A stretch of 64,000 bases of DNA from Gardnerella vaginalis ATCC 14018 = JCM 11026. Lineage in GTDB: Bacteria; Actinomycetota; Actinomycetes; Actinomycetales; Bifidobacteriaceae. The stretch covers positions 62,001-126,000 of the forward strand of contig NZ_AP012332.1 of assembly GCF_001042655.1 (NCBI RefSeq), written 5' to 3'. A program made the position numbers and the translations under genes. Of this stretch, positions 8,798 through 16,893 are shown piece after piece. The number at the start of each line of letters is the position of its first letter. The first letter of the stretch is position 1. Below the pieces are notes generated by a model. The model was not told where the DNA came from, did no database searches, and saw nothing but the letters and a program-made list of their open reading frames with translations.

Positions 8798-8966
8798 TTT
8801 AGTCCTCCATGACCAGAAAAATTAAAACCACTATGTTTTAACACGTCTGACGTCTTACGACATCTACTTATTTAGTCTATCACATATTTTTAAGCAAACG
8901 CGCAACTGTTGTAAGATGATGCTACAAAATAAAAAAGAACGTCGAAAAATCAACGTTCTTAAAGAG

Positions 8967-9049
8967 TGCGAACGGCGGGACTTGAACCCGCACGAGTATA
9001 CACTCACTGCCACCTGAAGACAGCGCGTCTACCATTCCGCCACGTTCGC
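8967..9049 (-). tRNA. tRNA-Leu (CAG)
   Basis: A full cloverleaf with the long variable arm of class II tRNAs. The acceptor stem GCGAACG pairs with CGTTCGC and the discriminator is A. The anticodon stem CTGTC/GGCAG closes the loop TTCAGGT, giving anticodon CAG. The T-arm is GGGTTCAAGTCCC. The CCA end is not encoded. Confidence 0.95.
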
Positions 9050-9180
9050 ATACAGACCACAAAGCTACCATATTTGCGCGCTTTTAGCAAATATACACCT
9101 AGTGTGTTTATGCAATTTGCTCAAATGGCATCACTCAGCAAGGTAGAGATTCGAGATTTTTCGCAGCGTATGAAGCGTTT

Positions 9181-9305
9181 CGTTCGCGCGGTCTAAGCGC
9201 GCGAACGTCTTCGCCGCGCAGAAGCAATGCTTCTGCTCTAAGCGGCTCAGCGAATCGAAGTGCATTCGCGCGCTACGCTTTAAGCGCTCATGCAAGTCGA
9301 TTCGC
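9181..9305 (+). repeat. Three-hairpin structured element, copy 1
   Basis: Stem 1 is CGTTCGCGCG/CGCGCGAACG around the loop GTCTAAG (9181-9207). Stem 2 has an outer GCCGC/GCGGC (9213-9217, 9242-9246) and an inner GCAGAAGCA/TGCTTCTGC. Stem 3 has an outer GCGAATCGA/TCGATTCGC (9250-9258, 9297-9305) with a further pairing inside. Three other copies keep the same order with changed but still paired arms. Confidence 0.8.
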
Positions 9306-9390
9306 AGTCCTCCGATGGTGATTCGCTGAAACAGCAAGAAAAATCGAGAATCTCGGTGATTAAGCGATACGCAATTGTTCAGACACGTAA

Positions 9391-9573
9391 GAGGGCTGGG
9401 TGATTCTTGGTCGAACAGTATAAGAGCGGCAGCCGATACCAAATAATCCAAATGATCAACCACTACAAACAAACTTCAACCCAAAAACAAAATCAAAACC
9501 AAATCGGAACAACCGCAACAACAGACTACACGTAAGAGGCAGAGCGTTGTGAGACAAGAATTACCCAGCCCTC
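9391..9573. mobile_element. MITE-like element, 183 bp, copy B
   Basis: The left end GAGGGCTGGGTGATTCTTG (9391-9409) is inverted at 9555-9573 with one mismatch. The body is about 95% like the copy at 5027-5208 by eye. Confidence 0.55.
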
Positions 9574-9680
9574 GCGCAACAGCAAACAGAGAATACCGTT
9601 CGCGCGGCTAATCCGCGCGAACGCAGAAACACCCAGCCCTCTCGCAACGTTAAGTAGGAAACTGTGTAACTCCAGAGAAA

Positions 9681-11006
9681 TTATCCGCGCGAGCCATTTT
9701 CGTAGTAGTGCGCAAGCGATTCATCGCGGAAGTCTTCAAAATATCCGCCGTCAATCGACGCGCGAATGTCGTCTAGAAGCTTAACAAAGAATTGCTCGTT
9801 GTGAATCGTAGCAAGCGTGTATCCGTTCATCTCTTTAGCACGCAGTAAATGGCTAACATACATGCGCGAATAATGCGTGCAAGTGTAGCAATCGCATCCA
9901 GCTTCAAGCGGTCCCTGATCGTGCTTAAATTCGGCGCGCTTTACGTTGTATCGTCCGTGGCGAGTAAAAATCGCGCCGTTTCGGCCGCATCGCGCAGGCG
10001 CCACGCAATCAAACGTATCTCCGCCGTTTTCTACGCAAGCAAAAATGTCGTCAACTGCAGCAATTCCAAGCACGTGGCGAGGGCGATTTTCTGGCATAGC
10101 ATCGCAGATCCAAGCGCAAGTGTCTCCAATAATGCGCTTTTCAATTGCTCCACCAATTCCGACGCCATCAAAGTCGAGCGAAGCAATCTGCTCTGCCGCG
10201 TGCCTACGCAAATCCTCGTAATTCGCTCCCTGAACAACGCCATACAACGCCTGATACGGCTTTCCTAATCGCGCCTCGGTTAATCGCTTGTGTTCGGCAA
10301 CACAACGCTTAGCCCAGCGGAAAGTGCGCTCAACGGACTCTTCTTGATATCGACGAGTATTCATCAAAGTTGTAAGCTCATCGAAAGCAAACATAATATC
10401 TGCGCCAAGCTTGTGTTGAATACCCATTGAGATTTCTGCGCTAAATCGGTGAATTGAGCCGTTTAGAGGGGACTTAAACGTTACGCCATCCTCGTCAACG
10501 AATGCCATACGCTCTTTACCTTCTGCAATAACATCGTCGGACTTCATGCCTGTAACGTCCATTGCAAGAGTTTTCTTAAAACCAGCGCCAAGCGAAAGCA
10601 CTTGGAATCCGCCAGAATCCGTAAAAGTTGGGCCATCCCAGTTCATAAACTTTGCAAGACCGCCAGCTTCGTCTAAAATGTCTTCACCAGGGCGCTCATA
10701 TAAGTGGAATGCGTTAGAAAGCATGCATTGGCCGCCCAAGTCTTTTATTGACTCTGGCAGCACGGCCTTCATTGCGGCTTGAGTTGCAACAGGCACAAAA
10801 GCAGGCGTATGAATATCCCCGTGAGGCGTGCGAATCACGCCTGTACGCCCGTATCTAGCTCCATCTTTTCCCTTGCCGTCCGCCGTATTTTCCAAACGCG
10901 TTTTTGTTGTAAACGAGAATTCATTGCGATCTCCAGGCTTACCAGGCTCTGCTCCGCGTGGGTGTTCAATAAGATTAGTCATACCTTTTACTCTATTAGA
11001 AGGCAT
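9681..11006 (-). CDS. tgt: Queuine tRNA-ribosyltransferase (tRNA-guanine transglycosylase)
   Basis: The enzyme swaps guanine 34 of GUN-anticodon tRNAs for a queuine-type base. The protein of up to 441 residues shows TPAFVPVATQAAMK, the nucleophile region TDSGGFQV, YGVVQGANYEDLR, and near the C-terminus the zinc site CDCYTCTHYSRMY followed by IHN. The N-terminus is about 50 residues longer than the core family. Two starts are possible: ATG 11006 without a clear ribosome binding site, or ATG 10982, which has a close AAAAGG. The family motif GGAIEKRI replaces the usual GGL(A/S)VGE, which may alter substrate preference. Confidence 0.92.
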   Translation of the reverse strand: MPSNRVKGMTNLIEHPRGAEPGKPGDRNEFSFTTKTRLENTADGKGKDGARYGRTGVIRTPHGDIHTPAFVPVATQAAMKAVLPESIKDLGGQCMLSNAFHLYERPGEDILDEAGGLAKFMNWDGPTFTDSGGFQVLSLGAGFKKTLAMDVTGMKSDDVIAEGKERMAFVDEDGVTFKSPLNGSIHRFSAEISMGIQHKLGADIMFAFDELTTLMNTRRYQEESVERTFRWAKRCVAEHKRLTEARLGKPYQALYGVVQGANYEDLRRHAAEQIASLDFDGVGIGGAIEKRIIGDTCAWICDAMPENRPRHVLGIAAVDDIFACVENGGDTFDCVAPARCGRNGAIFTRHGRYNVKRAEFKHDQGPLEAGCDCYTCTHYSRMYVSHLLRAKEMNGYTLATIHNEQFFVKLLDDIRASIDGGYFEDFRDESLAHYYENGSRG

Positions 11007-11110
11007 GACGATATGCGCATAAGTTGTGGCATTGTACGCGGAAAAGTCGTCAGCAACCGTTCGTTAAATTTTACGTGTTTATGTATTTTCTATAAAAACC
11101 GCTAGCTAAT

Positions 11111-11160
11111 TTTACGGTATTCATACGGTAACTATATGGTATTTATACGGCATTATATGG
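11111..11160. repeat. Helically phased TAYGG array between tgt and htrA
   Basis: Five TACGG/TATGG motifs have their GG at 11116, 11127, 11138, 11149 and 11159, that is steps of 11, 11, 11 and 10 bp. The array sits in the divergent promoter region of tgt and htrA. The rest of 11007-11347 is AT-rich without genes. Confidence 0.65.
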
Positions 11161-11347
11161 CTAAATATTCAGGTAATTTTAAGAGCAAAACGTTTAACTC
11201 ATATTGTAAGAAAATTAAATCTTAGATTTTAACTTACGCTTTATTTGCGTGTAGAAAGATTAAAGCGCGTAAAAATCTCATATTAACTTGTATGAATGCG
11301 TGTAATCAGATTAGAGTATGTTGTGTTAAAAGATTTAAGGAGGATTA

Positions 11348-13198
11348 ATGGCTGACGATATTTATGATTCTAAGGCCTATGATTCTAGTGAAGTGCAATC
11401 TGAGCAGTCTTCACAAGGACAGTCACAGACGGAGGAGACTAAGCAGACTAGTCAGGGTGAACCTCAGATTTATCGTCCTGCTCCGGAATATGGTGCATAT
11501 GGTCCTGTTAATACTGGCGACGGAAGCGATGAGAATAATTCTGCAAACTCTACGGTTGCTGGCGACTCTTCTGCTAATGATGGTGAAGAATCGTCAAGAA
11601 ACACAGTTAACGGAGATTATGCGCGTTCGGATGACAATTTGGATAATCCATTCTTGCCTTATGGTGATCCCTATAGCGGCAATATTAAAAATTCTAGATT
11701 TGGGAATCCTTATGATTTGAGTGATGATGCTGCTGATGGCGATGCTGCTGATAGCGATGCTGGCGATAATCAGGATGATGCAGTTCATGGCGAAGTACAG
11801 GTCGTAAATCAGGGTTCAAATCAGAATCCAAATCAGGGTCCAAATCAAGGTCCACATGTAGTGTACAAAAAGCGTGGCGCTAGAAAAGAGTCCAGAGAAA
11901 ACTCAAATATAACAGTGGCGATTGTATCGTCAATTATTTCTGCAGTGGTATGCGTTGTTGTAATGTCATTCGCTATCACTCAAGGACTAATTTCTATTCC
12001 AGGTTCGGGAACGCTTGCAGATGTAGGCACACAATCATCTTCAAAAGGAACAGCAGTAGTAAAAGGTGGTCAATCTCCAGATTGGCGTTCGGTTGCTAAA
12101 AACGTTTCTGGCGGCGTTGTGTCTATTCAGGCGCGCAATGACAAGAATATGAGCAAAGGCTCTGGGGCAATAATCGACAAGCAAGGTCATGTTGTTACAA
12201 ACAATCACGTTATTGCTGGAATGCAACAGTTGCAAGTAACGCTATCTAATGGCCAGATTTACAAGGCAAAGCTTGTTGGAACCGATAAAACTACCGATTT
12301 GGCTGTGCTTAAAGTAGACGGTTTACCAAGTAACGTAAAGCCAGTTGAGTTTGCTGATTCTGATGCTCTTGCTGTTGGAGAACCTGTGATGGCAATTGGA
12401 AATCCTCTTGGTTACGACGATACTGCTACAACAGGCATTGTTTCCGCGCTTAATCGCCCAGTTTCCGTTATGGATGATCAGAGTCGTTCGGAAATCGTAA
12501 CAAATGCTGTGCAAATTGACGCTGCAATCAATCCTGGTAATTCTGGCGGACCAACTTTTGATGCTGCTGGAAAAGTAATCGGTATTAATTCTTCTATTGC
12601 CGCAACTTCTGCTAGAGGCGGCACAGCAGGGTCTATTGGAATTGGATTTGCTATTCCGTCTAATCTTGTTAAGCGCGTAGTAAACGAGATTATTAAGAAT
12701 GGTTCTGTAAAACACGTTGCTCTTGGAATTATGGTTAAAAGCGTGAACGTAACGCAAAATAACATTACGCGCGGCGGCGCTCAAGTGGCGTCTGTAACTC
12801 CTGGCGCTCCTGCAGCAAAAGGCGGAATGCGTGCTGGAGATACAATCGTGGCGTTTAATGGAAAGCCTGTGACAAGCAATTATTCGCTTTTGGGATTTGT
12901 GCGCGCTACCGCTTTGGGAGATAAGGCAACAATAACAGTTGTTCGTGGTAACGGAACTGTCAATCTAACAGTCAAGTTTAACCAAGAAGAAGCTGCTGTT
13001 AATGGCGCAACTCGTCAAGACCCTCGATCCTTGAGGAAGCGCGGAAGTAAAAAGCCTGATTCTTCCGATAAGAAGAGCCAGAACAACAATGGAGGCGATT
13101 CTTCAGATGGAGATGATGATCCTTTGGATCAGCTCCCTCGAGGCGGAGACGACGATTCTGACGATGGTGGCATTTTTGACCCATTCGGTTTCTGGTAA
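11348..13198 (+). CDS. HtrA/DegP-family membrane-anchored serine protease with PDZ domain
   Basis: A 616-residue protease with a long acidic, Asn/Gln-rich cytoplasmic N-terminus (1-185), one transmembrane helix (about 188-215), a trypsin-like domain with the triad H287 (NNHVIAG), D317 (TTDLAVLKV) and S399 (NPGNSGGP), a PDZ domain (about 460-550) and an acidic Asp/Ser-rich tail. The active part lies outside the cell and degrades or refolds damaged proteins. GGAGG six bases before ATG 11348 supports the start. Actinobacterial HtrA proteins share this layout. The tail ends in DPFGFW, and its role is unknown. Confidence 0.92.
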   Translation: MADDIYDSKAYDSSEVQSEQSSQGQSQTEETKQTSQGEPQIYRPAPEYGAYGPVNTGDGSDENNSANSTVAGDSSANDGEESSRNTVNGDYARSDDNLDNPFLPYGDPYSGNIKNSRFGNPYDLSDDAADGDAADSDAGDNQDDAVHGEVQVVNQGSNQNPNQGPNQGPHVVYKKRGARKESRENSNITVAIVSSIISAVVCVVVMSFAITQGLISIPGSGTLADVGTQSSSKGTAVVKGGQSPDWRSVAKNVSGGVVSIQARNDKNMSKGSGAIIDKQGHVVTNNHVIAGMQQLQVTLSNGQIYKAKLVGTDKTTDLAVLKVDGLPSNVKPVEFADSDALAVGEPVMAIGNPLGYDDTATTGIVSALNRPVSVMDDQSRSEIVTNAVQIDAAINPGNSGGPTFDAAGKVIGINSSIAATSARGGTAGSIGIGFAIPSNLVKRVVNEIIKNGSVKHVALGIMVKSVNVTQNNITRGGAQVASVTPGAPAAKGGMRAGDTIVAFNGKPVTSNYSLLGFVRATALGDKATITVVRGNGTVNLTVKFNQEEAAVNGATRQDPRSLRKRGSKKPDSSDKKSQNNNGGDSSDGDDDPLDQLPRGGDDDSDDGGIFDPFGFW

Positions 13199-13207
13199 AC
13201 TGATAGT

Positions 13208-13918
13208 ATGACTTACAAAGATTTTTGCCAACTTGCATCGGAGCGGTTTTCTGCACGCGACTTTTTGAATAAGCCGATTGAGCAAAACGTTTTAGAGTCA
13301 ATATTGCACACTGCTTCTCTTGCGCCAAGCTGGAGCAACACAAGAGCTTATGCGCTTGCGATTGCGCAAGGTGGCAAAAAAGATTGCATTGTGAAAGCTT
13401 ATTTAGATAAGTGCAATGCAATGCTTAAAGCCAAAGATAAGAGTTTGAGCGAATCTGAGCGCGCTCAGTTTGCTCAAGAGTCAGCGCCTAATGGCGACGT
13501 TCCTGTTGCAAAGCCGTACCCCGACGATTTAAAGCAGCGAAGCGCTAAACTCGGTCTAGCGTTATATTCGCATTTAGGAATCGAAAGGCACGATTTTGCA
13601 GCCAGGAACGCCCATACGCGCAGAAATTTCGAAGCTTTTGGAGCACCCGTTATTGGCTTTGTTTTAGCTAGACGCGATTTTATGCCATTTGCTGCAATGG
13701 ATGCAGGTCTTATGCTACAAACGCTGTTTCTTGCTGCTAAAGATTTAGGCGTTGACTCTTGTCCGCTTGGAGTTTTGGCTACTTGGCGAGATCCGCTAGA
13801 CGCGGAGTTTGATGTTCCAGAAAACATGGAGCTTTTAACTGGATTTGCGCTTGGGTATGCTAGCGATTCGCACACAAACGAGTTTAGAGCCGAGCATCCA
13901 AAGATTGAGCTGCTTTAG
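13208..13918 (+). CDS. Nitroreductase-family oxidoreductase
   Basis: A 236-residue FMN-dependent nitroreductase fold: RFSARDFLNKPI at the N-terminus (FMN phosphate contact), SLAPSWSNTRAYALAI, and AAKDLGVDSCPLGVLATW in the second half. The substrate cannot be read from sequence; the family includes NfnB-type enzymes and flavin reductases. It starts 10 bp after htrA with no clear ribosome binding site at ATG 13208, so it may depend on coupling to htrA or have its own leaderless promoter. Confidence 0.85.
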   Translation: MTYKDFCQLASERFSARDFLNKPIEQNVLESILHTASLAPSWSNTRAYALAIAQGGKKDCIVKAYLDKCNAMLKAKDKSLSESERAQFAQESAPNGDVPVAKPYPDDLKQRSAKLGLALYSHLGIERHDFAARNAHTRRNFEAFGAPVIGFVLARRDFMPFAAMDAGLMLQTLFLAAKDLGVDSCPLGVLATWRDPLDAEFDVPENMELLTGFALGYASDSHTNEFRAEHPKIELL

Positions 13919-13942
13919 CGATTGCGAAACAATCGTTTTTGC

Positions 13943-15652
13943 CTATTTTATGTGTGCTTTGCGCTCGTAAATAGTGGCAGTGCTTTCCCAAACAAGAGCC
14001 TTCCAAGACGTTTTAACGTTGGAAACAGCGTGCGCATTGTAATGCGAAATGTTGTAGTTTAAAGCCAAGAAGTAGTACCACGGCTGGCTGGATTCGCTAA
14101 CAAAAAATTCTGGCTCGCCCTTTGCAGCACAATCCGTCAACTCTTGTGCTTGCTGGCTTGCAGTAGGGCTTTCATTCGTTATAAAAGTCTTGTTTTTGTA
14201 AGCGCAATCTATAAGATTTTTAGAAAAATAAGGGTTTGCGCCTATTAAAAGCCACGAATATTGGTGAGTGTCGTTTTCTTCGTGAGAAATAACTTTTCCA
14301 CTTTCGTCAACCTGCTCGTCGTTATGGAGCCAAGATGCTACAAAACGCTTATTTTGCAAGTGATTACTAGATATGTATTGTGCTACAGCTCTAGAAGGCG
14401 AATAGTCAAACAGAATGTCGTTTACGCAAGCAAACGCGTTCCAAATTAGGCTTGGTGCAAGAATTATTGATATTAGTAGGTTGATTTTAAAAGCTTTGTT
14501 TTTTATAAATCTGAATTTAGTAGGGGCAACTTTAACAAAAATCGCAGGAATATCCTTGTTGCTAAGCGGCTCTTTTATGTGACTAATCCAAAGCACACTA
14601 AGCAAAAACACAAAGATTAGACCTGCGTGGTGAAGCGTAAAATAGCGAACGGCTACGATTGTAAGGACAAGATAAGGGATTACAAGAACTGTAAGAAGTT
14701 TTCTGCGCTTGGCGATTCTAATTGCAAATGCCCAAATCGCAAGACTAAAAATCGTGCATATTGTGATTGGCAAAAAGTCAAAAGGCATTCTTCGCATTGA
14801 AATATCGCCATAAAAGCTTGTGAACATGCTTTCGGAAGGCATTACAAATATAAAAGCGAAGCATTTTGCGATTGTTGAATTACCATCAATCGTTGCGCGA
14901 GTGGCGAATGCGTTTTTTGCTGGCCATGCAAGAGCAAGGTTTGCAGCGCCAAAAATGGCGATTAATCCCCAAGATATAAGTCGCGCCCAATTTGATGCGA
15001 TTGTTGCTTTAATCGCGTGAAGAATGGAGCTAAAATTAAGAGTTTTGCTAATATTCTTGCTAAAAACTCGCCAAATCCAAGCAATTGTAAAGCCTGCAGC
15101 AAACGCAATCCCGTACACGCTAAGCAAGCACATAAACATAAGACTAATCGCAAGTTTCCAAGCGCTAGAAGTCTTAGAATCCGCACTATTCCAATAATGT
15201 GCCGCTACTAGCAAGCTTAAGCAAAGCAAAGCGTATGGTCGCGATGTAACACCGTACTGGAAGCAAGCAAAATAAGTAAACGGAATAAGAAAAGTTGCAA
15301 GGCTGCTTGCGCTTTTAAAAGGCGACTTAAAAATAAGCCACGCACCCAGTAGGCTTGCGCAAACCAGTTGAATACCCTTAATTCCAAACTCGTATGGAAC
15401 GCTATTTTTAGCTGCAATCGCAAGCAAAAGATTCCAAAAAGGAGGGTGACCCTCGTAATGGGGTCTAACGCTAATAATGTCTGCAAGCGACGAGTCGCGC
15501 GCAATCAGCCAGCTTTGAGCTTCGTCAAACCAAGGTTCGTGGAAACACATTACGATTGCAATAATCGCAATGTATAAAACAAAAGCTAATAATAAAGCCA
15601 ATGTGCGCGCGTTATGTGAATCTTGTAAATTGCGTGGCTTAAAAATCCGCAT
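13943..15652 (-). CDS. GT-C-type multi-pass membrane glycosyltransferase-like protein
   Basis: The 569-residue protein has about ten hydrophobic helices in residues 15-415 and a hydrophilic extracellular C-terminus. EPWFDEAQSW right after the first helix is the acidic motif of GT-C enzymes (PMT/ArnT/dolichyl-P-mannose-dependent types), and PHYEGHPPFWNLLL fits the same superfamily. It probably moves a sugar from a lipid carrier onto a surface polymer. The acceptor is unknown. It lies convergent to the nitroreductase gene and just downstream of rlmB, with a 33-bp gap. Confidence 0.7.
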   Translation of the reverse strand: MRIFKPRNLQDSHNARTLALLLAFVLYIAIIAIVMCFHEPWFDEAQSWLIARDSSLADIISVRPHYEGHPPFWNLLLAIAAKNSVPYEFGIKGIQLVCASLLGAWLIFKSPFKSASSLATFLIPFTYFACFQYGVTSRPYALLCLSLLVAAHYWNSADSKTSSAWKLAISLMFMCLLSVYGIAFAAGFTIAWIWRVFSKNISKTLNFSSILHAIKATIASNWARLISWGLIAIFGAANLALAWPAKNAFATRATIDGNSTIAKCFAFIFVMPSESMFTSFYGDISMRRMPFDFLPITICTIFSLAIWAFAIRIAKRRKLLTVLVIPYLVLTIVAVRYFTLHHAGLIFVFLLSVLWISHIKEPLSNKDIPAIFVKVAPTKFRFIKNKAFKINLLISIILAPSLIWNAFACVNDILFDYSPSRAVAQYISSNHLQNKRFVASWLHNDEQVDESGKVISHEENDTHQYSWLLIGANPYFSKNLIDCAYKNKTFITNESPTASQQAQELTDCAAKGEPEFFVSESSQPWYYFLALNYNISHYNAHAVSNVKTSWKALVWESTATIYERKAHIK

Positions 15653-15684
15653 GAGTGTTAATTCTTAATTCGCAATGCTAATTA

Positions 15685-16680
15685 CTAATTTTGACTCAAG
15701 GCGGCAAGCCTACGAGCGTTAGCAACAGCATACAAGCTGATTCCAGCTGCAACGGATGCGTTAAGCGATTCAACAGCGCTAGAGATTGGGATTCCAGCAA
15801 TAGCATCGCAAGCTTCACGCGTTAGGCGACTCATGCCCTTGCCTTCGCTTCCAAGAACTACGACAAGCGGATCTGTTTCAAAACCAGTTTCGCCAACAAG
15901 CTTGTCGCCGCCACCGTCAAGACCAATCGCGTACCATCCGCGTTCGCGCAAACCTTGAATCGCCTTGTTTAAATTCACAACGCGAGCAACAGGCAAGTGT
16001 GCTGCAGCTCCTGCAGAAACCTTCCAAGCGGCAGCTGTAACAGATGCGCTTCTGCGCTCAGGCAAGATTACACCATTTGCGCCAAAAGCTGCTGCGGATC
16101 GAATAACAGCACCAAGATTTTGCGGATCAGTAACGCCATCTAGTGCTATAAACAATGGGCGCGCGTTAATGCGAGCGGCTGAAGAATCCGCCGCCTCCAT
16201 AGCGCGAGACTTCTTTTCTGCGCGATCAACAAGCTCTTGCAGCGAATAATATTGATAAGGCTGCACTTTTAATATAATGCCTTGATGATTGGTGCTGTGA
16301 GCAATGCGATCCATTTCCAAGCGATCCGCTTCCAAAAGCCGCAAGCCTTGCATGCCAGCAAGCTTAACGATTTCGCGCGTGCGATCGTCGTGCTCAATGC
16401 GATTTGCAACATAAAGCTGCGTGCTAGGAACGCCTACGCGCAAAGCTTCAAGAGCTGCATTTCGCCCAATTACCAACTCGTCGCTATCTGTGCCCAACTT
16501 ATCTACTCTTCGTCTAGCTGCCAAACGCGGATCTGCAAATGTGCGCTTAATCGCAGCCTTTTTAGCGAAATAAGCCTTATGATACACGCGGTCCTCTGCT
16601 TTAGGAGTAGGTCCCTTGCCGCGCAATGCATTACGATGTTTTCCACCCGACCCCTTGGTCGGTCCTTTTTTCATAGCCAT
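15685..16680 (-). CDS. rlmB: 23S rRNA (guanosine-2'-O-)-methyltransferase, TrmH/SpoU family
   Basis: The protein has a basic N-terminus (MAMKKGPTKGSGGKHRNALRG), the substrate-binding domain starting at VIGRNAALEALR, and the knotted SPOUT domain with DPQNLGAVIRSA, VLGSEGKGMSRL and IPISSAVESLNASVAAG. It methylates a ribose in 23S rRNA. The frame is open up to 16824, but family members start at the lysine/glycine-rich segment, so ATG 16680 (331 residues) is preferred. The stop lies in a short repeat (AATTAG, TAATTAG, then GAATTAA twice) on the gene strand. Confidence 0.88.
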   Translation of the reverse strand: MAMKKGPTKGSGGKHRNALRGKGPTPKAEDRVYHKAYFAKKAAIKRTFADPRLAARRRVDKLGTDSDELVIGRNAALEALRVGVPSTQLYVANRIEHDDRTREIVKLAGMQGLRLLEADRLEMDRIAHSTNHQGIILKVQPYQYYSLQELVDRAEKKSRAMEAADSSAARINARPLFIALDGVTDPQNLGAVIRSAAAFGANGVILPERRSASVTAAAWKVSAGAAAHLPVARVVNLNKAIQGLRERGWYAIGLDGGGDKLVGETGFETDPLVVVLGSEGKGMSRLTREACDAIAGIPISSAVESLNASVAAGISLYAVANARRLAALSQN

Positions 16681-16814
16681 ATTCTTATTTTCACATGCCC
16701 CCGAGGCATTGACGATGCTTTGGTGCTGCATTAGCGAGGCATTAGTATTTGGCGCTTTATGTGGCATAATAGAACGGTACTTAATTATTGTTATTGCAAT
16801 AATCCACAACCGCG

Positions 16815-16862
16815 CAATAATCAAGATTTTGAGTCAACTTTGCGTAAAAATTTTGATTATTG
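16815..16862. promoter_or_regulatory. 16-bp inverted repeat upstream of the P-type ATPase
   Basis: CAATAATCAAGATTTT (16815-16830) is inverted at 16847-16862 with a single G-T difference; the spacer is 16 bp. It ends 22 bp before the ribosome binding site (AAGGGGGG, 16880s). It may be an operator or a leader-RNA hairpin. Confidence 0.6.
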
Positions 16863-16893
16863 ACTACTCCGCGGCGCTCCCAAGGGGGGAAAT

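Larger units (their letters stand above)
9140..9668 (+). repeat. Composite intergenic repeat, copy B (with nested insertions)
   Basis: The same block as 4899-5236 in direct orientation, but longer. A three-hairpin element (9181-9305) sits between the two arms of the long hairpin, and an extra CGTTCGCGCGG/CCGCGCGAACG hairpin (9597-9623) plus a further copy of the right terminal repeat (about 9624-9645) follows the MITE-like part. It lies downstream of tgt and upstream of tRNA-Leu. Confidence 0.85.

Noticed and set aside
8810..8880. Operator for the GntR regulator upstream of the sialidase (ACGTC/GACGT repeats)
   Set aside because: ACGTCTGACGTCTTACGAC shows partial symmetry only and no second copy was seen at the nan/nag genes, so it was not listed as a site.
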